This document shows, one piece after another, positions 13,757-26,949 of a stretch of DNA of 63,990 nt (position 1 is the stretch's first letter; each line of letters starts with the position of its first letter). The notes beneath the pieces were generated by a model that ran no database searches, had not been told where the DNA came from, and saw only the letters and a program-made list of their open reading frames with translations. Origin of the DNA: Dimargaris cristalligena (taxonomy: Eukaryota; Kickxellomycota; Dimargaritomycetes; Dimargaritales; Dimargaritaceae); contig JANBQC010000088.1 of assembly GCA_027576995.1 (NCBI GenBank), positions 1-63,990 on the forward strand, read 5' to 3'. The position numbers and the translations under genes were made by a program.

Positions 13757-15265
13757 CTAGTATTTAGGAAGGCTCTTCAGGGAAATCCGGGCCGGCGTTT
13801 CAGGCAATGACAACTCGGGCTTTGGGTTTCCCTCTGTGTTTACCGCGGGAGCAGCATACGGGTCCAGAGGCAATATCTGACCAAACACTGGTGCTAGGCA
13901 GTCCTTGAGCACGGGATAGAGTTCACTGCTCGGATACTCCAGATTTCGGACCACGCGTTTAAATAGTGCATCCGAAGGCGGTGTATCGACTAATTTGAGA
14001 CCAGCGCTCGGGACCAGTAGAGTCAACTCGCCATCATTGGATAACATGGCAGTGGGGGTGTCCACCAATAGGTAGTCACATTCGGAAGGTCGCGGGTTAA
14101 TAGGGTACGTGATCTGGGGCCATATGACCCTTAGATTTTGGAATGCGGTGGTTAAGCCGCGTTGCTGGAGGCAGGCCATAAAGCGGGGCAGTTGGTACCG
14201 GAACGGATTGATCTCTCTAATTAGCTGATCATGGACGTCCAGGATAGCCCGGGTAGCTCGAACGGTAGCGACGTCATTTTGCAGGGCCGCTAAGATAATG
14301 AGAAAGCGGGCCCAGTTGGGGATCCAGCCCTTCAGGCGGATCAGTCGGTACCCGTACGCGCTCGGGTAGGTCTGAGCATAATCGGCGTTACCTTTTAAGA
14401 AGTGGTACAGCTCCTCGACCCGTCCCTGCCGGTAAATGTACCAAACCAGGGTAAGCATAGCCCGTCGGGCCACGCGGGCATTGGCCGTGTCCACCACTTT
14501 GGTGGAGTACGTCACTAGGTTCGACTGGACCCACTCCGGGTTGGTAAGATGGGTGGTTGAGCCCCAGTACCCTTTGGAAAAACTAAACTGCTCGGCTAAC
14601 CGTTTCAGAGAATTCAAGTCCGCGTTCGCCACAAAGGGAAAGTGGCTGGCAAAGTCCGCCGGACTCAACTGGCTTAGGCGGAGCTCCAGGCGGTGGTTGG
14701 CTTTGATCATGACGTGGTGGTGGTTGGCCAACATGAACTGATAGGCGGGGTTTCGACTGTCGCATTTCGCAAAATGACGAACCTTTGGCGGGCTGTCATG
14801 AGCGTGTTCTTGAACGAAGCGGGCCATTGAGATATCTAGAGTGGACAAGGAGGCATCCCACATGTCGAGGGGGAACGCGTTGAACCAAAGGTGGGCCAGA
14901 TGGTCCCAGGTCGCTTGGTCAGTGTAAATGGCAGTAACCTCGAGGAATTCCTAGATTTTATATGAGTTATAATAAAATAGGGCATGTTCGCACATTGATT
15001 AGTCTATTGCATACCAATTGAAGCGTTTTGAAGCGGCTTGTATATAACAAAACATTCAGTGGTTCCTTACTTTTGTCCGTCTTAAATGATCTAAAGTTAC
15101 GCTCTGTAGACTATTTATTTTGAGTAATGGGCTCTTCTCATTGCCATTAAGATGAGACAAAACCTCATTTTGGATTTCGGCAGGCAGGTTGGTGAGAACA
15201 CCGTGTACTTCGAGGCCCACTATGTAGATGCTGACCAATGCGACTGATATCCACGAAAATATCAT
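13757..15265 (-). CDS. F-box-like protein, two exons
   Basis: Exons 15265-15071 and 14950-13757 (donor GTAAGG, acceptor TCTAG, phase 0) encode about 462 residues. Near the N-terminus the segment VLTNLPAEIQNEVLSHLNG is an F-box core (the LPxEIxxxVxSHL pattern), which in this superfamily binds Skp1 within SCF ubiquitin ligases. The rest is helical, with no LRR, WD40 or other named substrate domain that I recognise; its Trp/Leu-rich helices are typical of the large divergent F-box families of filamentous fungi. The first ~20 residues from the ATG at 15265 are oddly hydrophobic (IFSWISVALVSIYIVG) for an F-box protein. Acceptor-like AG sites (TTTTTAG, CATAG) just there mean the true start may lie in a further upstream exon. 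The second exon is open well past its first ATG, which supports the splice. Confidence 0.65.
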
Positions 15266-15340
15266 ACTAAAAAGACAGCGACCTTTCCAAAGGGTGGTTA
15301 ATATCAAACTTAATGCCCGCAGAAAAAGGGGGGTTTCCAA

Positions 15341-16677
15341 GAGGGGAGGGTGGTTGACGGGGATAAAAAGATATGCAATAGTAGTTCATCGAGAGAGTAC
15401 TTCTAGAGCAGGGCGATAAATGTAAATAAAGGCGACAGGACGCCTCATTTAAGTACCCAATTGGCTAAACCAAGTATCCGGAACTTCTCCCCTATTTTCC
15501 CTCGGAGGGATTTTGTCAAACAATGGGGAAGTAAGGATGGTTGGGCTGTCGTACGTATGGATTCTGTTTTGTGGCTTGATCATGATTGTAGTACCTGCGG
15601 ACGGTATGCCAAACCACTGGTTAGGTCCAACCGTGGTTATTTTTTTAAGAAGCAAAGTATAGTAAATATTAGTTTACAGCATGGCACTGCAATATAAATG
15701 ATACCTGATGATACGTTAGACCAATAAATCATTCATAGATACTTTCTGGCGTTGCCAAGATTGGTAGGCACCAAACTAACCGATGTCTTTAGCCCCCCTT
15801 TCAAGATCCCATTTTATAAACATGACATAGATCCATACGGGACCCAAAACAATAAAGCGGCGTTTAGCACGTATGTGGTCTTTGAAAACTTTAAAAGAAG
15901 TGGAATGGCAATGTGTTGCAATCCCGAGAATACCGCTATTGATTACCCCATAAAAACCGCCATAATCAAGACGGCATAGGTGGGCGTGTGAGTTTTTGTC
16001 GGGATGTGTAACAGCTATGACTCTAAAGCCACTCCGACCATGGTGTTTCAAACGACATCTCGGACAAGGAATCACATCCATCACCCATCCGCCTAATTTA
16101 GCAGGTGAAAATCAACTCCTATAATACTTCAACAGCACTCTCACCTGTGCATTCTATATCTAATTATACCATCAACTTTGGTAAAGTAGCGGAGGAAAGT
16201 GGGGGATCCCGCTGACCCTAGCCACTGCCACAACCACTTAATCTGGCAGAGGAGTACGGTTGGTTGCTATCCTAGTAGTCGCCTCCCTATTATATCACTA
16301 TAACTTACCGAATGATTAATACTATAATGTGGAAAATATCCCAGGCTGTTCAAAACGACGTTACCCACTAGTTTCTATTCTGGGATATTCATAGGATTTC
16401 AAGCCGGGGGATAATCCGACGAAGATATGTGTATGTGCCACTTTGTGTATAGAGGAGCGGTCTATTGGCTAATTAAAAAATGTATAGGCATCCTCATTGA
16501 TTTTCCCCGCCCGATTTGGGAAACCAGTAAAAACCTCCACCTCAACTAACTACCAAACTCAAACTAGTTCAGACAATGCAGGGCATATCTATAGCTTGTC
16601 TCGGAAGCCACCCCGGCATTTGCGGTTGCATAGCCCTACTTTCTCTTTTTGCCGCCTTGTTCTAATTGGCCAGCAAC
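15341..16677. other. Intergenic DNA with one weak minus-strand ORF
   Basis: The only ORF of note starts at ATG 16081 on the minus strand and runs to 15776 (about 101 codons). It has an early CPRC motif and several His residues (VIPCPRCRLKHH) but matches no family I know, and its codon choice is not clearly coding. The rest shows no feature. The last ~180 bases form the upstream region of the NME6-like gene. Confidence 0.3.
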
Positions 16678-17370
16678 ATGTCTAAACCCCTTCAGCTCAC
16701 CCTCGGCCTACTCAAGCCCGACATATTCGCCAATCCGGTCTTCCTCGACCTGGCCCTAGCCCGCATTCGAGCCCAATCACACATGCGCATTCGCCAGGCA
16801 ACGATAGTGCAGTGGTCCCCCGAACAGGCCGCCGATTTCTACGCCGAGCACCACGGCAAATTCTTCTACCAGCGGCTATGCGATTACATGCTAAGCGGTC
16901 CTTTTCAGGCCCTGGTCCTCGAGGGTCCCGAGGTGATTCGGGACTGGCGGGCACTGATTGGACCTACCCATCCCATTAGGTGAGTCATGCAATGAGGAGG
17001 GTACCTGAGATTCACTACGTATAGAATATATCTAATAGCCACATGGAGCCTTTGCCCAAAGTGAGAGAAAGGGGTAACTTGTATAATATATGTTGACCAC
17101 CTATAAAGATTATACTTGTAAATAACTATATTAATGATACATATGCTACGAGAGGTTTCTAATATGCCATACAATGTCTGGACCATTTCTCATATTTGTT
17201 TAAAAATTACTTTGAGTAGAGCCCGGATTCGCCAACCCCATACCCTTCGAGCCGAATTCGGGCTCACCGATACTCGCAATTCGTTACATGGCTCCGATTC
17301 ACCAGCCAACGCCCGGCACGAAATCCGCAAATTCTTCCCGGACTTTATCTTCCCCAAAGATCTAGAATAA
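16678..17370 (+). CDS. Nucleoside diphosphate kinase, NME6 type (2 exons)
   Basis: Exons 16678-16979 and 17220-17370 (donor GTGAGT, acceptor GAGTAG; the split codon AG|A restores Arg) give 150 residues. The ATG at 16678 starts MSKPLQLTLGLLKPD directly on the family's first strand. Signatures: LKPD with the ATP-binding Lys, FYAEHHGKFFYQRLCDYMLSGP, VLEGPEVIRDWRALIGPT, FGLTDTRNSLHGSDS with the phosphohistidine at about His124, then FFPDF. The LTLxLxKPD opening, the FFYQRL motif and FGLTDTRN are features of group II NME6, not of the cytosolic housekeeping NDPK. NME6 in animals is mitochondrial and poorly active alone; here I see no mitochondrial presequence. At 150 residues it lacks the C-terminal extension of animal NME6. 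Confidence 0.92.
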
Positions 17371-17710
17371 AAACCACAACCACCGGATGGTATGGAGATG
17401 ATCAACTATTGGTTTAATAAATAACACCTGTACAGCGTCATGAGTAGCTACATTAGATTGAAATAGCCCGTCTGTAGCCTCCAAACACGAGCTAGCTGTA
17501 GCCTGCCTTATCCATATGCCTATTTAACCAAGAGATATATAGCCTGTGCATACCCAGGGCTGTTCTACAAACGAATTAGGTATTATCCTTCGATCTCAAA
17601 ATGCCCCCGAAATAATATTGACACGCTAATAGGCATAGCCACCAAATGCCTTATCCAGCTTTACCAACTACAAAATACTATAATCAATCTGAACATTTAA
17701 TATAAAAAAA
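17371..17710. other. Short convergent intergenic region
   Basis: AT-rich spacer between the 3' ends of the NME6-like and Myb genes. Presumably it carries both polyadenylation regions; no feature stands out. Confidence 0.5.
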
Positions 17711-19861
17711 TCAATTTTTCTCCGGTTGGAGGTTACTGGGGGAAGACTCCGCCTCTTTACTGATCACTGCGTTGATTTTGGTGGTTCGGATAAAATACCG
17801 CAAGACATGGACCGGGTAATCCAGATTCAACTTTCGAATAATGGTGGATACGTTAAACCTAGAACCGACGTGAAATTTCTTGAAGCGAGCTTGCTGGTTT
17901 TGCGCCTCTGTAAAATCATAGGCAAGAAATGACTGATGGCGTCGCCAACGGTGGTAGCATTGACTAGGCCCCCGATCCGAAACGAGGTGACTAACAATAC
18001 CCCAAAACGGCAGATTCAGGTCCGTGACGGATTGGTCAGCACCCAGTGGGGACGATAAGGATGAGCCAGATAATGAGCGGGTACGGTGAACGCGGGATAG
18101 GGAATCCGCCTTGCTAGACTCGGAGGTGGTGTCTTGGGTGATGGTGGTAGAAGCGGAAAAGAAGGAGGAAAGTGAGGTGGTGTCCGTATTCTCTGACCGC
18201 ATTGACATCAGCAGGCCCTGGAACGGAGAGACGGGTTCAGTCGCCGGGGCCTTGGCACCTAAATCTGGAGTATTAGAAGCAGTATCCGTTTGGTTGGGGT
18301 CGGATGCGCGGGGGAATTGCGGGCCTACCGCTCGACGAATTAATTCAGCCATACTTTGAGGTGGTAATTTGGCTAGGGTGGGGGCAAATAGACTGTCTTT
18401 TAAGGACTCGGGAGCCAAACCATAGACCGCTTTGATCAGACGCACATCCTCCTCCACGGACCAGGCCCCTGATTTATTCATGGTCGCGAGTCGATACCAT
18501 TTATTGTAGCACTGCGTTTTCGTCTTGCGACAGTTCACGGCCAGGGCGATCTGATCCCAAGCTGCTGTTCCCAGGCGGTTGACGGCCTCCAGCAGACGTT
18601 CGGTTTGTTTAGGGGTCCATAATCGGCGCGGGGGGTTCGTGACGACCCGGTGGCGACGAAACAGCTCGACGTTGGTGCGGCCCGGGAATTTGGGCTCAAA
18701 CGATTTCCACCGGTGGCCGTGTTTCGCGACCAGTCTACGGATGCGGTTATCCTCATTCCGGGTCCAGGCGCGCTTGGATTCGCCGGGTGCCATCTTGCGG
18801 TTCCGATGATACCGCAAAAAACACTGCATTCCGGACCGCGTGCCGACTGCTTTGGCAATCAGCAACCAGTCGCTCGTCCCGTAAGTGCCTATCGCTGTAT
18901 TGAGCAGATCCACTTCCTCGGCGGACCAGTACCGGATTATTAAGCCCACTTTGCCTACCTTGAAGCGGGCGTTCGTTACTATCCCATCCGCGGCCTGGTC
19001 TATAGAGGTTATGAGGAAAATACACCGATATTAAAGAGGTAATATTAGGGGAGGGGCAATAAGAGGGCAATTCAATGGATCAAAAAAAGGCAACCGCGGT
19101 TATCGACTTAGCATGCGGTAATTGCAATGTATAGTAAGGAGTATTCTATCTATAGAATGGCCGAACCGAAAAAGATCAAGCGGTCGTGCGGAAGCCAACG
19201 GTTAAATAGCCGCATAGGTACCACCACCTCACACTAACTAATAGCGATGGAGTAAGGCGCGAATTTGGGTCAAATGAGGCCATTAATACCAAGTAAGATC
19301 AACCAAAGGGAGCAAAAATACATCCATCGGGCGCAACCTACCATCGGGTTCGTTCATGTATTGATTAATATCAAAACGGCCCAGCTTATGATGGGTCAGA
19401 CAGAGCCGCCACCGACACCTAATCGCGTGTTGGCTTCGACCGGGGAATTTCTTCGCAATCTCTTCCCAATCGAGGTGCTCTTCATCGACCCCTTGGTCCC
19501 AAATGGCCTGGATCAGTTCCTTGGTGGAGGCATTGTCCCACATGCGATGTGGCCGAAGCTTGGCCGGGCCGGTGTTCTTTGGGCTTGATTGGGCTGCTTT
19601 GGGAGGGTCATTGGTGGTGGTATAAGGTGGCTCGGGGCTCGTGGTGGGTGAATCTGAACTTGAGGTTATACATGTACTCGTACTCGTATTCGAACTCCAG
19701 CGACGGGCTGGCAGTGTCGCCAATGGCCAATGTAAGATAGTATTAGGGGTCGGGTACCCTTGTAAACATTGGCCAACGATTGGAATGGCCTTCCGTCGCC
19801 CGTGGGAAATGAGTTGACGGAGGTGACTGCATTGTGAATTCCAAGGCCTTGTCAGGGCCAT
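17711..19861 (-). CDS. Multi-Myb/SANT-repeat protein with mitochondrial-like N-terminus (2 exons)
   Basis: Exons 19861-19342 and 18999-17711 (donor GTAGGT, acceptor CTATAG, split codon G|AC) give about 602 residues. The N-terminal ~57 residues are basic, lack acidic residues and end PLATLPARRWSS, which reads like a mitochondrial presequence. One SANT/Myb repeat lies at about 107-155 (ending AIRCRWRL). A run of further repeats follows at about 196-380 (RYWSAEEVDLL, AWTRNEDNRIRRLV, LWTPKQTERLLEAV, AWSVEEDVRLIKAV). A Ser/Thr-rich linker and a last partial repeat with QCYHRWRRH come before the C-terminus. Myb repeats bind DNA. The array recalls SNAPC4/Myb-like proteins, but the presequence-like start would place it in mitochondria. 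The start is the first ATG of exon 1, after a TTG. The function is inferred only as DNA binding. Confidence 0.75.
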
Positions 19862-20750
19862 TCGTAGCAATTAACAATCAAAAGAACAAAGGGGAGGTAA
19901 AAAAAAGTGAGTTAATGAACGGTGGAAAGGAATATAGAATCTAGAAAGAACAGACCCGTTTAAGCCTTTAGTGTACAATCGGAAAGTGTCTAGGAAACAA
20001 CGAGGCTAATTGCTCTGCAAGAATGGGTAAAGTACAGGGCTGATTTTAATAAAGACTAGAAGGATGGTGAAAAACGGTGGTGTGATAAAATACACTGTAT
20101 TATGATCCTAATTAGATATAGGAGAGCTTCAGTCCACCCGTAAATGGTGGAATTTCGGAATAATTCGAAGGCATGTTCTACTACTTCGATTTAGATCTTA
20201 TATATAAATTCTTACTTAAGTTTCATTTAAGTAAATTCGCCATTGTATCGAACTCCACTCCTAAATTACATGCATTCGATAATTGCTCAATGAAAACCAT
20301 ACCATAACGGAAGATTTTGGGGACGTGATCCGCTACAGAATTATGAATCCAATAAAGGCATGTTCCAATTAAAATCGTAAACATTCGAAATCAACACCAC
20401 AGAAAGCACCCACTATTAGTCTAGACCAGAATCTAGTTTGCCCAAAAGACAACGTTCCACATTTATTTGTAAACGTTCAACCACAAGCCTTCGATATCCC
20501 AATCACGGAGTACAAGGTTGGGCTAATATGCATAAAATACGGCCGTGGAAAAGGGATAAAGAGGGGAGAGGGGGAAGGAGAGGAACGGTGCCCGCCAAGG
20601 AGGAATCGGGACGACGGCACCCAAATTGGCGAGCGTAAAAAAATACGTTCGACTAACACACACGCAATGGAAGAGGTAGAGACGTATGTGCGCACACGAG
20701 ATAATTGAACGAACAAATTGGGTAACGACGAAATATATATACGAAACCGT
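19862..20750. other. Intergenic DNA, no gene seen
   Basis: Upstream region of the Myb gene and 3' flank of the ubiquitin-eL40 gene. AT-rich, no supported ORF. Confidence 0.5.
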
Positions 20751-22327
<1,577 letters not shown>

Positions 22328-23860
22328 ATGAATTTATGTCGTATCACTACTTCTCGTACGTTACCGGTGTTGCTCAAACCACGGGCCTTACTGACGGCCC
22401 CGGTTATGTGTCAACCTACACCAATCTCCCGGTTGTTCCGGCCACCGAATAATGCAACCGTCTTAAATTCGCCGAGCTTCGGCCCCCCGGGCTCATCCCT
22501 TTTCTCCAGCGGTGGGGCGTTCGTCCGGCGCTGGCAAACCTCGGGTCCCTGGCGGGCCGGCGGTGCCGAAACCCGCCGACTCATGGCCGATTTACCCCGG
22601 CTCCAATTCCCCCTAAGTCCCCGCCGCCTGATACTGATTTGTTCCACTATTCTGGCCTCCATAGCCACCCTGTCCGGCCTCTATGTTTACTACTTCGGTG
22701 CAGCGCTGCGTTACCCCGCACCGGTCCGCAAACTCCTACGGGAGGCCTTAATCTACCACAAGCATGCCTCGACACTGGATTACGAGCGCGCCATTCATGC
22801 GTACGAACAGGCCCTGGCGGTACTGGCCGATACCCCGGGCTTCCCCCCGGCGGACGACCATGTCACCGGTATTCTGGTGGAGCTGGCCGATGTGTTGGAT
22901 CGGGCTAAGCGGTGGGCCGAGGCGGCGGCAGTTGACAAAGACCTGCTGGAGCGTTGGGTCGGCCAACAAGGCATGGAGGACCCTGTTCTCGTTGGCCGTA
23001 GGCTGGCTGCAGGGGCCATTGAAGGCCACCAGTCACCCGGCAATTCCTCGGTCGTTCGGGAGACGATCATGAAGGCCCTTGGAACCAGCCACCATTTGGC
23101 GGATATGTACTCCAAAGTCTATAAGAGCTCACACAGTGATGAGGTACCTGATAGCAACATAGTAGGTGATTCGGATTCTGATGCGCTATTACGAGGGCGG
23201 GAGCGGGCCCTAGAATGGAGTGTCCAAGTCGTTATGGTAGCCCTAGGATTGTTCCATTCCCCGGCCCCTAAAGAAAGCCAAAGCTCCACCACCCCACCGC
23301 CGGATACTTCGGCTCAACCATCGATCGACTCCTCCTCCTCCTCTTCACCTTCCAATATTTTCGCCGGCTTGCCGGTGGTGCCAATGGATGCGAATCGGTT
23401 ACCACCCTGGATCACCTACCAGGAGGTCGGTGGCTGCCTGGAGGCCCTGGCTCTATACTACGCCAACGAAGGCGACCGGCCGCAGATTGCGCTCGCCATG
23501 TATTCCAGTCTAATCGAACTCATTGGTGACCGGGACCCTTGCCACGCCTCGGTACTCATGACCCATTGCGCCCAAATACTGGCGGACCACGCCCACAATC
23601 TCCCCCGGGCGAAACACTGGCTGGATCACGCCCTGTCCGTAGCCACCCAATTCCAGCACAATAACCCGGAGTGCGCGGATAATTGTACAGCCGCTTGGTA
23701 TAGTTACGGTATCCTGGAAGAGCGGGCGGGTAATTCCAGTGGAGCCCTCAAGCAATTTAAAAAGGCACACTATAACGCTAAACAGAAAGGACAGCTGGAG
23801 ACCCAGGGATTGGCGCAGCAGGCCATTGATCGGCTAGTCGCAGCCGATCCCAATCGTTGA
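22328..23860 (+). CDS. Mitochondrial inner-membrane TPR protein, Mgr3-like
   Basis: About 510 residues from the ATG at 22328 (an upstream TTG codon is not used). The N-terminal ~85 residues are basic, poor in acids and contain FVRRWQTS, a mitochondrial presequence type. One transmembrane segment (LILICSTILASIATLSGLYVYYFG, given here in part) lies at about 101-124. The segment YPAPVRKLLREALIYHK and TPR-like helices follow (DYERAIHAYEQALAVLAD, VTGILVELADVLDRAKRWAEAA, then repeats to the C-terminus ending in an ALKQFKKAHYNAK helix). This matches fungal Mgr3, an adaptor that helps the i-AAA protease (Yme1) bind substrates at the inner membrane. A Ser/Pro-rich loop with a run of serines interrupts the repeats at about residues 313-350. 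Single exon. TTC19-like proteins are an alternative within the same superfamily. Confidence 0.75.
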   Translation: MNLCRITTSRTLPVLLKPRALLTAPVMCQPTPISRLFRPPNNATVLNSPSFGPPGSSLFSSGGAFVRRWQTSGPWRAGGAETRRLMADLPRLQFPLSPRRLILICSTILASIATLSGLYVYYFGAALRYPAPVRKLLREALIYHKHASTLDYERAIHAYEQALAVLADTPGFPPADDHVTGILVELADVLDRAKRWAEAAAVDKDLLERWVGQQGMEDPVLVGRRLAAGAIEGHQSPGNSSVVRETIMKALGTSHHLADMYSKVYKSSHSDEVPDSNIVGDSDSDALLRGRERALEWSVQVVMVALGLFHSPAPKESQSSTTPPPDTSAQPSIDSSSSSSPSNIFAGLPVVPMDANRLPPWITYQEVGGCLEALALYYANEGDRPQIALAMYSSLIELIGDRDPCHASVLMTHCAQILADHAHNLPRAKHWLDHALSVATQFQHNNPECADNCTAAWYSYGILEERAGNSSGALKQFKKAHYNAKQKGQLETQGLAQQAIDRLVAADPNR

Positions 23861-24212
23861 TCAGACCCATAGCCCCTTGTTATATATACAATCTATTATA
23901 AATTCAAGATCGGATGATGGATGTTTATTAGGACTAGATTAGAACAAGAGGTAATATCATCAATATAATTATTGTGAGGAGACGGAGAGGAGGGACCAGG
24001 GAAAAATCAGCCCATTCACAAAATGAAATGATGGTCAATATCCAATAATGGAGCTAGTGGTGAGGGTATTCGGGACATATTCGGTAGTTACCCCTTCAAA
24101 CCCATGGAAACCGAATCAAGCATACTACAGCCTGGCCAAATGGACCCAGTCAACTTGGGACATCGCCCCGTTAAAAAACGGATAGCTAAAATGGTGGTGG
24201 AAGGTGGGCCAT
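23861..24212. other. Convergent intergenic spacer
   Basis: AT-rich spacer between the 3' ends of two convergent genes. Nothing else seen. Confidence 0.5.
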
Positions 24213-24629
24213 TTACAATCCGCTAGAAGTACTGGAGAGGGCCACCGACTTGACCACGGAGATGGAGCGGACCGCCGGCAGGTATTTGGGGTCAAAGGAG
24301 ACGGCGTAGCCGTAAATTAAAAAGGTGTATTCAGCCTCGATGGTGTAGGGAATGTTCAGCGACGCCATTTTGTTCTTGAAGATATTCTTGTTCTTGGCGG
24401 AGTAGTCAAAGGCCGAAAGACGATTGATGGTGACAATATAGGTGGAAATTTCAGTGGGTTGGAGCGATCCAGCAACAGCGGCATCGGGGGTATTATAGAG
24501 CTCTCGGCGAAGAAGGCCATGGTTGGCGAGTGAGTCGGTCTCCAGGCCACCCACGGGGATCGTTCGGGCCTGAGTCAAAGTGGCGAAGAGGGCCAGTAGC
24601 GAAAAGACGAGAGCGACGATAAACTTCAT
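24213..24629 (-). CDS. Small secreted protein with inhibitor I9-like domain
   Basis: A 138-residue ORF with an ATG start and a clear signal peptide (MKFIVALVFSLLALFATLTQA). After a ~40-residue spacer, residues ~63-130 (STYIVTINRLSAF..., KMASLNIPYTIEAEYTF, YGYAVSFDPKYLPAVRSISVV) follow the pattern of the subtilisin propeptide/inhibitor I9 fold: an opening YIV strand, a helix, a central Y-F-YGYAVSF strand and a closing helix ending in SVVKSV. No protease domain follows, so this is a stand-alone I9 module, like yeast proteinase B inhibitor and fungal secreted I9 proteins, which can inhibit or chaperone subtilases. Secretion and fold are read from sequence; the inhibitory role is inference. A TATA box lies at a fitting distance upstream. 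Confidence 0.65.
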   Translation of the reverse strand: MKFIVALVFSLLALFATLTQARTIPVGGLETDSLANHGLLRRELYNTPDAAVAGSLQPTEISTYIVTINRLSAFDYSAKNKNIFKNKMASLNIPYTIEAEYTFLIYGYAVSFDPKYLPAVRSISVVKSVALSSTSSGL

Positions 24630-26949
24630 AGTGGTACGGTCGGGTAAATAAAAAGCGAGAGAGGGAGAGCGAGGTGAAATTGGGCAAGATGGTTTGAACG
24701 ATGTGACGATACACTCTGGTCTAGATTCAACAGGGGCGGGGGGACCTGAGGCTTTATAAGGGGGACTGACTGGATGCCGGTTTTTAGGGTGTAAATCATC
24801 GGACCTTTGGGGATCCAGGACTGCTCACTGGATGAAGGTTGTGCTTGCCAACCACCACCACAACAAGCGCCGCCAGTCTAGTGGATGGGTTAGAGGGGAT
24901 CTATGGGGGCATATCTAGCCATTCTGGGGCGGACTAACTAATCAAATGCAAATTGGAGATTGTCTATTCCCTTTAACAGGTCAAATCGAGGGCGCTATAC
25001 CTCTCGTAAAACATGCGTAATTTCCCGATGCGCTGCAAAATAGTGCAGGGGTAACCTAATCTCATTAGTCGATTACCCACACAATCAATCACCAGTGATT
25101 AGCAAAAATGCCCTTTGCGGTTAAAGATGCCATATCACGCGGCCAACCCTGTACGTTCTCAGACCAGGTGCATCAGGGGCCACTGATATCTCGAGAAGGT
25201 GGAGAGGGTGGTGAAATGATTTACCTATACCACATTAACTAAACTACCCATGTCAAAGTGAATCACGACAGTTTGGCTCCTTCCTTTATACAAGTACCAA
25301 TAAAATACCGCTGTTCCAGATCCTGTTGGGAATAAACTAGCCTCGCGCCTTCCGACTCGGCAGGACTTAGATTATAGGCAACATGAATTCCACTAGGCGA
25401 ATACATCCCCCATACGTGGAAAAGGCCCAAGTTTGGTCGAGCATGTGCATCTCTGGACAAGGGGGGGGTGGTATAATAGTTAATATAGAAGGGCATTTCA
25501 TGTGGTGGATATTTATTAATTGGCTGGCGGGACTTCGTTCCCTATTAAGGGGCTGGCCGAATTCACTTTGTATAATAGTAAGTATAGATTGGTTCTAGGC
25601 CATTGGAATGCCCCGATTTTCCCTCACTCCCCCCCCTCCATGCAATGCAAAGGCTGGCAAAAGTAGACTCTTGCCCGCCTACTACTAATAAATTACATAA
25701 TCTCACTAAGTGTTCAGCTCCTCTCCGCTGTTGCGCAAGAGTTAATTAATGGTTTGCCTTGAATACGGGCAGCTTATCTACAATCGACCGACCATACCCT
25801 ACATGTGGCTCAAGCTGTCTGTAAATTTTGGCTCCCCACGCCCCCCTGGCTATTGCTGCCAATCCCGAATAGAGTAGCTTCAAAAGGCAATGCACTTCAC
25901 GTGTAGAAATACATCTACGAATACTTCTCCGCCGTATGCGAAACCCCCATTATTCTTCCAATGCCAGTGTGCGACTCATTCCTTTAATATGTATGGTTTA
26001 GAGCAAGTGATATCAAGTAAATGTATATACGGATTCCCTAGCCCTACAATATGATAGTCTGGAAAATATCCCAACGACACTTACCAATTGGGCGCTTGTC
26101 AAGCCAGATGAGTAGCTGCTACATAAATCAGGGGATTCAGCGATTCTAGCGACTGGCAAACCCTCCATCGGAATACTTACTGGATAACTCAAAAGGATGT
26201 ATAGGGAGGGGGTCCAACTGGGCTTTTGTCAGGGAATAGGCGTGGCTCTATTTGTTGGGTTGACCTATTGTAATTATAAAAGTGGTTTTGGCCACTCGCC
26301 CCGCTCCTCGATTTAATTTATTCCATTTTGGGAAAACGGGTCGATTATAAATCCTCTCTGTATCTATATTCAGCCACATTGGCGGGCAAAGACCAAGGGT
26401 GACATAAATATTTCCCATAGGGCCGACCAGGTATTGGTTGGCATTATCCTTATACGCATGGGCCTCGGTATGTTGACACGGCCATTTGGTGATAATATTT
26501 GCATTTCCTAGTGCCAAATCCGTTTAAACGACGAGACCAAATGTACGAAGGTCCCTAGCCACGCTGGATAGGCAATTCAGATTGAGAATATATATGTGTA
26601 TATTTATATATATAAAAATAGAGATTTATAGATAATAGAAATTAGATATAGATATAGGCCTTGTGAACACAGTGCTTGGAATACATTTTAACAGCAAAAA
26701 TAAGAAATATAAGGTTTAGTACAGCCATAAACAATAATAAATGGTGTGAGAAACGGGAAAAACACACACTCTCATAGAAGGCAGTGGAAAAATCTAATCA
26801 CGAAGCGGTAGGTCAATCAATTAGAAACAATAAATAAATAAAATAAAAAGAACCTTGAGAAAAATAGCCCACATAAGTTCCGCACCCAACCACAGGGAAA
26901 GATTACAGGTATATATAGATATATATGCTAAGGGTAAATATAAACACCA
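24630..26949. other. Long AT-rich intergenic region, no gene seen
   Basis: 2.3 kb with only short scattered ORFs and no splice-supported coding. A (TA)-rich low-complexity stretch lies at about 26588-26660, just beyond the 3' end of the giant gene. The first 150 bases hold the promoter of the I9-like gene. Confidence 0.5.
24753..24758 (-). promoter_or_regulatory. TATA box of the I9-like secreted protein gene
   Basis: TATAAA on the minus strand, about 124 bases upstream of the ATG at 24629, flanked by a C-rich/G-rich block. The position suits a fungal core promoter; there is no direct evidence of use. Confidence 0.45.
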
